Part shown: positions 1 to 9,001 of the stretch, in pieces
Layout: each line of letters opens with the position of its first letter
How positions within the stretch are numbered: the first letter of the stretch is position 1
Assembly (NCBI GenBank): GCA_002162925.1
Contig: MABC01000053.1
Coordinates: 62,001-126,000 of the forward strand
DNA from: Thalassotalea sp. 42_200_T64
Lineage (GTDB): Bacteria; Pseudomonadota; Gammaproteobacteria; Enterobacterales; Alteromonadaceae
Direction of reading: 5' to 3'
DNA length: 64,000 nucleotides
The notes under the pieces: model-generated
Databases searched by the model: none
What the model saw: only the letters and a program-made list of their open reading frames with translations
Told to the model about the DNA's origin: nothing
Translations under genes and position numbers: made by a program

Positions 1-32
1 AAATTGGCGATAAAGCCGACTGGCAAAAACGG

Positions 33-785
33 ATGGAAAAAGGCCTTGTTGGTGTTGAAAAGAATGCCTTAAATGGTTTGAACTCTATGCCGGCGAAAGG
101 TGGTAATCCAACTTTAAGCGATAATGACATTAAAGATGCGATTGCTTATTTCCTCGATTCGGCCGGAGTAAGAGCCGCAGCAAATGCAAGCAAAGCAAAG
201 GCTAAACCGAAAGCCAAGCCGGCGCCAACACCAGTGGTAAAAGCGGTTGTTAAAACAGTCAAAAAACCGAAAAAATCAAAAGTGATGAACTTTAACCGCT
301 TGATGAAGCCACCTTCAGAGTGGAATCCACCACCGTTTGAAGATGGTATTCATGACCCCGATGGTGAAGGCGCTTATATGTTACAGCCACCTAGAGAATT
401 GTTTACCAACTTGGAAAAATCCAGCTCTGGTAACCGAGTAGATTGGGTGAAAACCTTGAATAATGGCTTAATTGCGCCACGTTGGGACAAGGCCGATGAT
501 ACAAAACAGCCATTTGTGATGGATTTAAACATTGTACGGGAAGTAAAAGGTTCGATGCCGAATGTGGTTTATCCACATAAACAGCATACCCAATGGCTAG
601 ATTGTTCAAACTGTCACCCCGATATCTTTATCCCGAAAAAAGGTGCCAACCAAATTAGTATGGCCGCTATTTTAATGGGCGAAAAATGTGGTGTCTGCCA
701 CGGTAAAGTGGCGTTCCCGGTGTCTGATTGTCGTAAATGTCATTCTCAAAACAAGAAAAAGCCATTAGTGGCGAGTAGAAAATAA
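33..785 (+). CDS. c-type cytochrome, C-terminal part (5' end likely lies outside the window): monoheme class I cytochrome c tail fused to a triheme c7-like domain
   Basis: Three CXXCH motifs (CSNCH, CGVCH, CRKCH); the N-terminal part resembles the C-terminal helix of a small cytochrome c (MPAKGGNPTLSDNDIKDAIAYFLDSAG). Confidence 0.8.
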   Translation: MEKGLVGVEKNALNGLNSMPAKGGNPTLSDNDIKDAIAYFLDSAGVRAAANASKAKAKPKAKPAPTPVVKAVVKTVKKPKKSKVMNFNRLMKPPSEWNPPPFEDGIHDPDGEGAYMLQPPRELFTNLEKSSSGNRVDWVKTLNNGLIAPRWDKADDTKQPFVMDLNIVREVKGSMPNVVYPHKQHTQWLDCSNCHPDIFIPKKGANQISMAAILMGEKCGVCHGKVAFPVSDCRKCHSQNKKKPLVASRK

Positions 786-1669
786 TGAGCAAAAATTATG
801 GTTTTAACTTATTAAAAACCATGTTCTTGAGCATGGCACTGGTGCAGCCGAATGTTTCGGCCGCACCCGTGCCCGCTGATGCGCAGTTACAACATCAGCT
901 GCAAAAAAAGTTACAACTCATCGATTATATTTTAATCGATATTGAAAAAAAATCCGCTGAGTTGTTTGCCAACGAGCCAATGTTTGCCGACAGTTACCAG
1001 TACTGCAAAAATGAAGTGAACTTAGCGCGTAAGGCCTTGGCTAAGGGCGATAACAAAGCCGCGAAAGATCACCTGGATCAAGCATTCATTAATATGACTT
1101 ATGCCCGTAGCTTCATCCAAAAAACAGCGCCAACAGCCGCAGTAAGCCTGCAAGAATACAAAAAATTACAACAATCGGTCACTGAGTTTAGCCATTCTCT
1201 GCGGCAAACACTAGCCGATAAAACGGACTCTTGGGGATTACAGCAGCAGCTGCAAGTGAAGCAAATTGTCAGCCGGGCAGATACATTATTTGCTGAGCAA
1301 AAAATGCATGCAGCCAAGCGTCAACTGGAAGATGCCTACCGCATGTTGGTGATGACTTTAACTCGCCTGAAAGATAAGCAAACAACGGTGATCAGTCTTG
1401 ACTTTGAAACCCCCCAAGATGAATGCGATTATGAGTTTAAACGCCTGGCAAGCTTTCAAATGCTGGTTAAAATGCGCAAAAACAACAGCAAACTGTCGGT
1501 TAAAAAATTGGCTAAAATTGACAGCCATGTGGCAATGGCTGATACCAAAGCTAAACGGGCCAGTGCGCTAGCCGATAAACGTCAATATGTTGAAGCGATA
1601 AAATTGCTAGAGCAAGCGAACGAACAACTGAAACGCGCATTGCGAATGACAGGTTTAAATATACTTTAG
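785..1669 (+). CDS. secreted/periplasmic alpha-helical repeat protein of unknown function, paralog of the next gene
   Basis: Signal-peptide-like N-terminus; ATG overlaps previous stop (TAATG); shared segments with 1680..2591. Confidence 0.7.
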   Translation: MSKNYGFNLLKTMFLSMALVQPNVSAAPVPADAQLQHQLQKKLQLIDYILIDIEKKSAELFANEPMFADSYQYCKNEVNLARKALAKGDNKAAKDHLDQAFINMTYARSFIQKTAPTAAVSLQEYKKLQQSVTEFSHSLRQTLADKTDSWGLQQQLQVKQIVSRADTLFAEQKMHAAKRQLEDAYRMLVMTLTRLKDKQTTVISLDFETPQDECDYEFKRLASFQMLVKMRKNNSKLSVKKLAKIDSHVAMADTKAKRASALADKRQYVEAIKLLEQANEQLKRALRMTGLNIL

Positions 1670-1679
1670 GAATGTATCA

Positions 1680-2591
1680 ATGAAGTTCTTTTACATCATA
1701 ACTGTGCTAGTTATCACCCTACTTTTTACGGGTACAACCACTGCCTCTGGTGCGGTAGTCAACCCTGAGTTGCAGCAAAAACTTGCGGCCTTTCCTCTGC
1801 CCGATGATATTGCCGGTAAACCCTCGAGATTTGGTTATCTGCGCAAGCTGTTAGGCATCTCTTCAGGGGCGAAGCAAGTGATGAAAAGTGCCAATGTAGA
1901 GGCACACGATGCCTACATTAAGGCTCGTAAAATTTATATTCAAGCGGCAACAGAAAGCGATAACGACAAAGTCAATAAACTACTCGATCAAGCGGTGAAA
2001 CAAATGTATCAGGCGATCCGCTTAGCCTCGCCAAAATCGTTGGTCGATCGCAAGAAAAAACGAGATTATAAACGTCGCCAGCTCAGTGTTAACGCCTTAC
2101 TTGAAGCCTTACAGCGTATTGCCATTGAAAAGGATAATCAGGATGAAACCGATAAAATTAGAGATTATGTCAGGGAATTAACCTCCTCGGCCGACAAATT
2201 AGCCGGAAAAAAAGATTTTGACAAAGCGCGAGAACAGCTCGATGAGGCGTATTTGTTAATCAAAACCGGCATTGAAAATATGCGCCGTGGTGATGTATTG
2301 GTGCGCGAGCTGAGCTTTGAATCGATTGAAGAAGAGTACGCTTACGAACTCGATCGTAACGATACTCACCAAATGTTGATCAAACTGCTCATTGAGAAGA
2401 AATTAGCAACTAAGCCCGCCGCATTTAAAAAGCGCATACAAGACCGGGTGGCCAAAGCTAAAGACTATCGTCAACAAGCCGAGCACATGGCCGCCGATAG
2501 CGATTTTGAGCAGGCGATCAGTGAGCTGGAAAAATCGACGAAAGAATTGGTCAGAGCTATTAGAATGGGTGGTGTGTTTATCCCTGGTTAA
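1680..2591 (+). CDS. secreted/periplasmic alpha-helical repeat protein of unknown function, paralog of the previous gene
   Basis: Signal peptide-like N-terminus; (A)REQLDEAYLLIKTG / KELVRAIRMGG match KRQLEDAYRMLVMT / QLKRALRMTG of the upstream gene. Confidence 0.7.
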   Translation: MKFFYIITVLVITLLFTGTTTASGAVVNPELQQKLAAFPLPDDIAGKPSRFGYLRKLLGISSGAKQVMKSANVEAHDAYIKARKIYIQAATESDNDKVNKLLDQAVKQMYQAIRLASPKSLVDRKKKRDYKRRQLSVNALLEALQRIAIEKDNQDETDKIRDYVRELTSSADKLAGKKDFDKAREQLDEAYLLIKTGIENMRRGDVLVRELSFESIEEEYAYELDRNDTHQMLIKLLIEKKLATKPAAFKKRIQDRVAKAKDYRQQAEHMAADSDFEQAISELEKSTKELVRAIRMGGVFIPG

Positions 2592-2710
2592 TAGATATAA
2601 CCCCTGGATTATAGTAAGTTAATTTAAATAACAAAAATAACAAAAATAACAAACATAACAACAGACATAACAATCAATATAACGATCAATATAACAATGG
2701 ATTAGATGAT

Positions 2711-4564
2711 ATGGCGAACACTCAGAATAGAAACTCAATTGAGCAAATCATTTCTTCAAAAGCAATGCTTAAATTGAAACAAAAAAACAATAAACGCGCT
2801 GCCTTGGCAATCGTTGTTGTCTCCGTTGCTCTACTATTTACCGCCGTCTTTAGCTTTAACTATATTGCCGAAAACGAACTCGATAAAGCCGCCACGAAAG
2901 CGTCGTATAATCTCGATACGGTTAAGTCGCTGCATAATAATCAGCTTAATTTTCTCAAAAATGTCGTTTTTCAATTGAATTCGGAATCGGAATTACAACG
3001 TTTTATTATGGATAAAAATGAGTTGTCCAAACAATTCATTGTCGATAATTGGTTGACCATTACCGAACAGCTGAACTGGATCCATCAAATTCGCTACATT
3101 GATAACAACGGTTATGAACTGCTTAAAGTTAAATTTGACGCCGAGTTAGGCATCGCCGAGCATATTGGTGTGGTGCAAAATATTCGGTCCGAAGATTTTT
3201 TCCAGCAGGCACAAAACCTGAAACAACATGAAATGTATATTTCAGCAATCAACTTAAATCGCGAATATAATGAACTGAGTTACCCGTTAACACCGGTGCT
3301 CAGAATAGCAATGCCGGTGTATCTATCGCCGGAACATTTATCCGGCTACATAGTGGTTAACTTTTTTGCCGATAAACTGCTCTCGATGATTAATGATGTC
3401 ACCTTTAATTTTCCGGGCGTTTCCCTAGTGGTGGACGAACAAGGAAATTACTTACAAGGGTATGAAAGTGAACAAAACTGGTCTTTTGATCTCGCCGGGG
3501 CACAAACGGTTAAATTTCGTGATCAATATGCCGATGTTTGGCGGGCAATGCAGAGTGCTGAAGGCGAGTTCAGCCGTACCGATGACCGCTTTATTTATCG
3601 ACAACTAGACTTTGTTGATAACCTTGGCGAGGTGAAGCGATATTTTGTTATTCAGCATATTAACCGCAATGACGTAGACGCCGAATATGGTGCGCAAATA
3701 AGTAATCTTTACCTGGTGTTTGCCTTACTGCTGATTTTGGCAATATTTGAAATTATTGTAATTTTTAAAGGTAAGCTGAGAAAGCAAGTGGAACACAATT
3801 CTTTAGAATTGATCTCGGCCTTATTTTTCTCAAAAGAGCCGATTTTAATTACCGACTCAAAGTGGAACATTGATGCGGTTAATAAAGCCTTTAGCAAATC
3901 TACCGGCTATTTACTGGATGATGTTGCCGGCATGCCGTGCGATCACCTGTATCTGTTTGACGATGCTGATCTGCTGGCAGAAATGACCAAAACCGTTGAT
4001 CAAGATGGTTTTTGGCTAGGCGAATTGCAAAATAAACGCAAAGATGGTGGTGAAACGACAAATTTGATTTTTGTCAGTTCGGTAAAATCTATCAAAGGTC
4101 GGGTGCTGCACTATGTCGTACAAATGCTCGATATTACCAAACGAAAAATGATGGAAAACGAACTTAAAATTGCCGCCGCGGCCTTCGATACTCGCAGTGC
4201 AATCACCATTACCGATAGAAACGGCAATATTATTCGAGCCAATAAAGCCTTTACCGATATTACCGGTTATGACTTAGCAGACGTACTTGGTCAAAATCCC
4301 AGTATTTTGTCTTCCGGCAAACATGATCAACAATTTTATCAACATTTGTGGCAAGCAATTATTGATACCGGTTTCTGGCAAGGTGAAATTTACAACCGCC
4401 ATAAAAATGGTAGTATTTATCCCGAGTGGATCACCATATCTAGCATTAAAAACGATGCCGGTGAGATTATTTATTACGTGGCCACCTTTGAGGATATTAC
4501 CGAACGTAAACGACTGGAAGCGGAAATTGAAAAGCTATCTCAGGACGATGGAAAACTATATTAA
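2711..4564 (+). CDS. membrane sensor protein: extracytoplasmic Cache-like domain, two PAS domains, no recognisable output domain
   Basis: Two TM segments; PAS motifs (ITDRNGNIIRANKAFTDITGY; GEIYNRHKNGSIYPEW); stops right after ITERKRLEAEIEKLSQDD where the paralog at 11473..13827 continues into GGDEF. Confidence 0.8.
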   Translation: MANTQNRNSIEQIISSKAMLKLKQKNNKRAALAIVVVSVALLFTAVFSFNYIAENELDKAATKASYNLDTVKSLHNNQLNFLKNVVFQLNSESELQRFIMDKNELSKQFIVDNWLTITEQLNWIHQIRYIDNNGYELLKVKFDAELGIAEHIGVVQNIRSEDFFQQAQNLKQHEMYISAINLNREYNELSYPLTPVLRIAMPVYLSPEHLSGYIVVNFFADKLLSMINDVTFNFPGVSLVVDEQGNYLQGYESEQNWSFDLAGAQTVKFRDQYADVWRAMQSAEGEFSRTDDRFIYRQLDFVDNLGEVKRYFVIQHINRNDVDAEYGAQISNLYLVFALLLILAIFEIIVIFKGKLRKQVEHNSLELISALFFSKEPILITDSKWNIDAVNKAFSKSTGYLLDDVAGMPCDHLYLFDDADLLAEMTKTVDQDGFWLGELQNKRKDGGETTNLIFVSSVKSIKGRVLHYVVQMLDITKRKMMENELKIAAAAFDTRSAITITDRNGNIIRANKAFTDITGYDLADVLGQNPSILSSGKHDQQFYQHLWQAIIDTGFWQGEIYNRHKNGSIYPEWITISSIKNDAGEIIYYVATFEDITERKRLEAEIEKLSQDDGKLY

Positions 4565-4578
4565 GGCGAAGGAAAGCT

Positions 4579-5121
4579 ATGAATCAGAATATTGAGAATG
4601 AACTGGAAGCATTGTATCAGCTAATTAGGCAGGAATCACAAGACGAAGTTCGTATTGAAATGTTGCAGTTACAAGCTGATATGGACAAGCAAATTGAAGG
4701 CTTACAGATTCAAATCGGCAAGTACAAAGCGGTTGAGTCTAAATTCTTAAGCAAGTGCCAGAAATGTGAAAGCAAAAAAGTTTCTAGCTTAACAGAGAAA
4801 TTGGAAGAAACCGTTACCTCAAAAAATGTGCTCAATCATCATTGCGCTAATTTAAAAAATTATAATATAGGGCTCAATGACTTATATGATGATAAGAGCA
4901 ACGAGTTTAATGAACTCACCAGCAAATACGTTAAGCAAGCACAAGCATTGGTGGAATTAACCAAAAGGTATAAGGAATTGGTCAAACAGAAAAAGTCTGC
5001 TGACCAGACCATTAAGCGATATGAAGCAGATTTGAGTCTGTTTAAGGATAACTATTACTCGGATGTTATGAACCAAAGCAAAAGTGTCAGTACCAATTTA
5101 CCAAAAAAAAACTCTGAGTAG
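4579..5121 (+). CDS. coiled-coil protein of unknown function
   Basis: Heptad-rich Lys/Glu/Leu sequence, good SD (gaagg) and tight spacing to the PAS gene. Confidence 0.6.
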   Translation: MNQNIENELEALYQLIRQESQDEVRIEMLQLQADMDKQIEGLQIQIGKYKAVESKFLSKCQKCESKKVSSLTEKLEETVTSKNVLNHHCANLKNYNIGLNDLYDDKSNEFNELTSKYVKQAQALVELTKRYKELVKQKKSADQTIKRYEADLSLFKDNYYSDVMNQSKSVSTNLPKKNSE

Positions 5122-5131
5122 CTTAATGATC

Positions 5132-5155
5132 TAGGCTGCTGATAAAAGCAGCCTA
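5132..5155 (+). terminator. stem-loop TAGGCTGCT-gataaa-AGCAGCCTA after the coiled-coil gene (no strong T-tract)
   Basis: 9-bp perfect inverted repeat in intergenic region. Confidence 0.4.
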
Positions 5156-5195
5156 CATCTCGTATCACTCGAACCTGCCATTGTCATGCGTTGAT

Positions 5196-5209
5196 TTGAT
5201 TAGAATCAA
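5196..5209. promoter_or_regulatory. FNR/CRP-family binding site (TTGAT-TAGA-ATCAA)
   Basis: Perfect match to FNR consensus TTGAT-N4-ATCAA, about 80 bp upstream of ccmF. Confidence 0.65.
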
Positions 5210-5269
5210 GCTATCCTCTTTTTTGTGTTGTTACAATATTGCCTATGTTTTTATAAGTAATCTTATTGG

Positions 5270-7285
5270 TTGCTTAATTTAGGAAATATGATGATCCCAG
5301 AAATAGGCCACATTTCATTAATTATTGCTTTTGCTTTTGCCTGTTGTCTAAGTGTGGTGCCATTAGTCGGCGCCTGGCAAAATAATAGCCGCGTAATGAA
5401 TTTTGCTAAACCACTGAGTTTTGGCATGTTTTTATTTGTCACTTGCAGTATTGTGATCCTTGCTTACAGTTTTGCCACTGACGATTTTTCAGTGAAATAC
5501 ATCGCCGGCCATTCTAACAGTCTGTTGCCAATTTATTTTAAAATAAGTGCCGTATGGGGCGGGCATGAAGGCTCTATGCTGTTTTGGGTGTTTTCCCTTA
5601 CCGCATGGACATTTGCCGTTGCCGTATACAGTAAAGCGATGGAGCAAGTTTTTATTGCTCGCGTGTTAGCGGTAATGGGGATGATAGCCGTAGGTTTTAT
5701 TGCCTTTACTTTATTCACGTCTAACCCGTTTGAGCGTTTATTGCCTAACTTTCCTATGGAAGGCCGAGATTTAAATCCGTTGCTGCAGGATATCGGATTA
5801 ATTATTCATCCACCAATGTTGTATATGGGCTATGTTGGTTTTGCCGTGGCGTTTGCCTTTGCGATTGCGGCATTGATGAGTGGCAAGATGGATGCTGCCT
5901 GGGCTCGTTGGTCACGTCCCTGGACCGTGGCCGCCTGGGCCTTTTTAACCTTGGGTATCGCGATTGGTAGTTGGTGGGCTTATTATGAACTTGGCTGGGG
6001 TGGCTGGTGGTTTTGGGATCCGGTAGAAAATGTATCTTTTATGCCTTGGCTGGTTGGTACTGCGCTTATTCATAGTCTTGCTGTCAGTGAAAAACGTGAT
6101 ACCTTTAAAAACTGGACGCTGTTATTGGCCATCTTTACTTTCTCGTTAAATCTTTTAGGTGCTTTTCTGGTACGTTCAGGCGTGCTCACCTCGGTGCATT
6201 CATTTGCGGTAGATCCAGCGCGAGGCGGATTTCTATTAGTTTTATTAGCCATTACCGTCGGCGTAACGCTAACCTTATACGCATTACGTGCGCCGAAAGT
6301 GAGTAGTAAAAATCGATTTACTTTACTTTCTCGTGAAACCACGATTTTAGTCGCCTCCAGTATCTTGCTGGTGACGGTGATCACCATTTTATTAGGCACG
6401 CTGTATCCACTGATCATTGATGCCATGGGCTTAGGCAAAATTTCGGTGGGTGCGCCATACTTCAATGCGGTGTTTGTCCCTATGATGACGGTATTGTTTC
6501 TCTTGATGGGCGTTGGGCCACTCATTCGCTGGAAAAAGGCGCGTAAGGGCGAGCTTGCCAAACAATTAAAACCGTTGGCCATTAGCAGTATTGGTTTTGG
6601 TTTGTTATGGCCATTTTTAGTCGATGGCCAATTAAACCTGCTTGTTAGTTTGGGTATGGGCGTCGCCTGTTGGGTAATACTCACCGCCGGCAAAGATATT
6701 GTCAATAACGGCAAAAATAAAGACGGTGACTGGCAACTCGGCAGAATACCATTGAATCACTGGGGCATGGTCGTTGCCCATATCGGTGTGGCGATTAGCA
6801 TCATAGGTGTCACTATGGTGTCGAACTACGAGCTAGAAAAAAATGTTCGTATGGCCGTTAATGAACAAGTGCAGCTTTCAGGTTACAGCCTGGAATTTAC
6901 TGGTACCAAAAATGTACAGGGCGCAAATTACAGTGCAGTGCAGGGACAAATCAATGTATATCAGAATGGAAAATTTGTTACTTTACTGCAACCCGAGCGC
7001 CGTACCTATTTAGTACAAACCATGGGCATGACCGAAGCCGGCATCGATTCTGGTCTATTTCGTGATATCTACGCGGCGTTAGGCGACCCTTTACCGGGTA
7101 ATGCCTGGTCGGTGCGTTTGTATTACAAACCGTTTATTGCCTGGATCTGGTTTGGTGCTCTATTTATGGCTCTCGGTGGCGTTTTAGCCATTATGAGTAA
7201 GCGTTACCGAGCCAAAGCTGCCAGTAAAGTGGCCAAGCCGGTACGCCAATTTGTTATTGAAGATGCAGTACCACAGGGGGGATAA
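5270..7285 (+). CDS. ccmF: cytochrome c-type biogenesis protein CcmF/NrfE family (start probably ATG at 5288/5291)
   Basis: WWD signature WGGWWFWDPVENVSFMPW, multiple TM segments, followed by ccmG and ccmH. Confidence 0.93.
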   Translation: MLNLGNMMIPEIGHISLIIAFAFACCLSVVPLVGAWQNNSRVMNFAKPLSFGMFLFVTCSIVILAYSFATDDFSVKYIAGHSNSLLPIYFKISAVWGGHEGSMLFWVFSLTAWTFAVAVYSKAMEQVFIARVLAVMGMIAVGFIAFTLFTSNPFERLLPNFPMEGRDLNPLLQDIGLIIHPPMLYMGYVGFAVAFAFAIAALMSGKMDAAWARWSRPWTVAAWAFLTLGIAIGSWWAYYELGWGGWWFWDPVENVSFMPWLVGTALIHSLAVSEKRDTFKNWTLLLAIFTFSLNLLGAFLVRSGVLTSVHSFAVDPARGGFLLVLLAITVGVTLTLYALRAPKVSSKNRFTLLSRETTILVASSILLVTVITILLGTLYPLIIDAMGLGKISVGAPYFNAVFVPMMTVLFLLMGVGPLIRWKKARKGELAKQLKPLAISSIGFGLLWPFLVDGQLNLLVSLGMGVACWVILTAGKDIVNNGKNKDGDWQLGRIPLNHWGMVVAHIGVAISIIGVTMVSNYELEKNVRMAVNEQVQLSGYSLEFTGTKNVQGANYSAVQGQINVYQNGKFVTLLQPERRTYLVQTMGMTEAGIDSGLFRDIYAALGDPLPGNAWSVRLYYKPFIAWIWFGALFMALGGVLAIMSKRYRAKAASKVAKPVRQFVIEDAVPQGG

Positions 7286-7288
7286 AGT

Positions 7289-7840
7289 GTGGCTAAGTTA
7301 ATTCGTTTTTTGCCATTAATCGGTTTTATGTTATTAGGCTTTTTGCTATATCGAGGGTTATTTTTAAACCCACAAGCCATGCCTTCGGCGTTAATTGGTA
7401 AAAAAATGCCTGAGTTTCAGTTAACTCAACTGGAAAATAGTAATGCAGTGGTTTCTACCGCCGATTTAAAAGGCAACATAGTATTGCTTAATGTGTGGGC
7501 AACCTGGTGCCCGGCCTGTAAGCAGGAACACCCTTATTTGGTCGACTTAGCCCGTAACCCCAAGGTAAAACTCTATGGTGTAAACTATAAGGATGAGCGT
7601 CATGCGGCGATGCAATGGTTGCAAAATTATAAAAACCCATACGTGTTCTCTATTTTTGATGTTGATGGCTCGTTAGGATTAGATTTGGGGGTGTTTGGTG
7701 CTCCAGAAACGTTTGTCATCGACCATACTGGTACCATACGTAAACGCTTCGCCGGTCCGATTAACGGCATTGTTTGGCAACGAGAGTTTATGCCGATAAT
7801 TGCACAAATTGAAGCAGAAATCTTTGCCAGCGAAGGGTAA
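7289..7840 (+). CDS. ccmG: thiol:disulfide interchange protein CcmG/DsbE
   Basis: WATWCPACKQEHP thioredoxin motif, N-terminal TM, position after ccmF. Confidence 0.9.
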   Translation: MAKLIRFLPLIGFMLLGFLLYRGLFLNPQAMPSALIGKKMPEFQLTQLENSNAVVSTADLKGNIVLLNVWATWCPACKQEHPYLVDLARNPKVKLYGVNYKDERHAAMQWLQNYKNPYVFSIFDVDGSLGLDLGVFGAPETFVIDHTGTIRKRFAGPINGIVWQREFMPIIAQIEAEIFASEG

Positions 7841-7845
7841 TTATT

Positions 7846-8313
7846 ATGAGTAAACCAATATTTTTAGTCGTCATTTGCGCGTTGTTTTTTTTCTCGTTGT
7901 CTATCGGGGCAAGCCCGGTAGACACCTATGTATTTAAAGATCCACAAACTAAACAGCAGTTTCAGTTATTAACCAAAGAATTACGCTGCCCGAAATGTCA
8001 AAATCAAAATCTGGCCGACTCCAATTCACCCATTGCCGCTGATTTGCGTAAAATTGTTTACGATATGCTGCAAGACGGTAAAACTAGCGAACAGATCGTT
8101 GACTTTATGGTCTATCGCTACGGTGATTTTGTACTCTATAAACCGAAAGTCAATAAAATGACCTATGTACTTTGGTTTGGCCCGGTGGCGTTGTTTTTGC
8201 TGGTGCTTACCGGAATTTTTATCTCGGTGCGTCGCCGCTCAGGCAATAAAGCCGTTGAGGAAGTCGCTTTATCGGCCACTGAGCAAGCGAAATTGGATGA
8301 TTTAATTAACTAG
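7846..8313 (+). CDS. ccmH: cytochrome c-type biogenesis protein CcmH/NrfF
   Basis: LRCPKCQNQNLADSNSPIAADLR motif, C-terminal TM. Confidence 0.93.
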   Translation: MSKPIFLVVICALFFFSLSIGASPVDTYVFKDPQTKQQFQLLTKELRCPKCQNQNLADSNSPIAADLRKIVYDMLQDGKTSEQIVDFMVYRYGDFVLYKPKVNKMTYVLWFGPVALFLLVLTGIFISVRRRSGNKAVEEVALSATEQAKLDDLIN

Positions 8314-8330
8314 ATAATTTAACTAACCAC

Positions 8331-8362
8331 AAAAAAAGATCTGCCTTGGCAGATCTTTTTTT
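8331..8362 (+). terminator. Rho-independent terminator after ccmH (could act on both strands)
   Basis: Perfect 15-bp inverted repeat aaaaaaagatctgcc-tt-ggcagatcttttttt. Confidence 0.85.
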
Positions 8363-8372
8363 GTTCATGGGG

Positions 8373-8906
8373 TTATTCGCAGGATGTTGGTGATAGTTGA
8401 CACAAATAGTCTAAGTTTTTTTGCGCACCTTCAACGTTTAAGGCAACCGCTTTTTTATACCAAAAGCCCGCTTGGGCAAAATCTTCAATTTCTTGAAACA
8501 TCAGGCCTAGCCTCAATTGTGAAGCGCCATGACCTTGTTCCGCGGCCTGTAAATATAAGGCGCCGGCTTTGTTTAAATCCTTTGCTACGCCATGGCCCTG
8601 TTGATACATACTGGCTAAATTATGCTGGGCATCGGCCTGGCCTTGTTCTGCGGCCCTTTGATACCAAGTTAGTGCTTGTTCAAGGCTTGCGGTTACGCCC
8701 CAGCCATTCTCATAGAATACGCCCAAATTACTCTGCGCCAGGGCATCTCCGTGCTCGGCTAGTGGCTGCCAAATTTTGATCGCCTGGGCATAATTTTGCT
8801 GCTCAGCATACTTGAAACCCTGTTCAAAAGTTTCAGTGGCAACAGCAAGAGATGACAATGAAAGCGAGGTTGTAATCAATAATGCAGAAAGTGTGAGCTT
8901 GATCAA
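8373..8906 (-). CDS. Sel1-repeat (SLR/TPR) secreted protein
   Basis: Repeated GVxxxLEQALTWYQRAAEQGQADAQHNLASMYQQGHGV units; signal peptide. Confidence 0.85.
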   Translation of the reverse strand: MIKLTLSALLITTSLSLSSLAVATETFEQGFKYAEQQNYAQAIKIWQPLAEHGDALAQSNLGVFYENGWGVTASLEQALTWYQRAAEQGQADAQHNLASMYQQGHGVAKDLNKAGALYLQAAEQGHGASQLRLGLMFQEIEDFAQAGFWYKKAVALNVEGAQKNLDYLCQLSPTSCE

Positions 8907-9001
8907 AATAATGGCCTGTTTGCTAAGTTATGATAACTTTAGCATAACAAATCATTGTTGATGTTCAATACCTTAACCATAAAACTTGAAAATAATTAGC
9001 C

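Noticed and set aside
4287-4595. 102-aa alternative-frame ORF overlapping the PAS gene end, as possible remnant of the missing GGDEF
   Set aside because: Translation shows no GGDEF-like sequence; mostly the shifted frame of the PAS domain.
6070-6714. 214-aa antisense ORF opposite ccmF
   Set aside because: Lies entirely inside a confident ccmF CDS; composition typical of a shadow ORF.
8384-8779. 131-aa ORF opposite the Sel1 gene
   Set aside because: Antisense to repeat-encoding gene; repeat structure on the minus strand explains the open frame.
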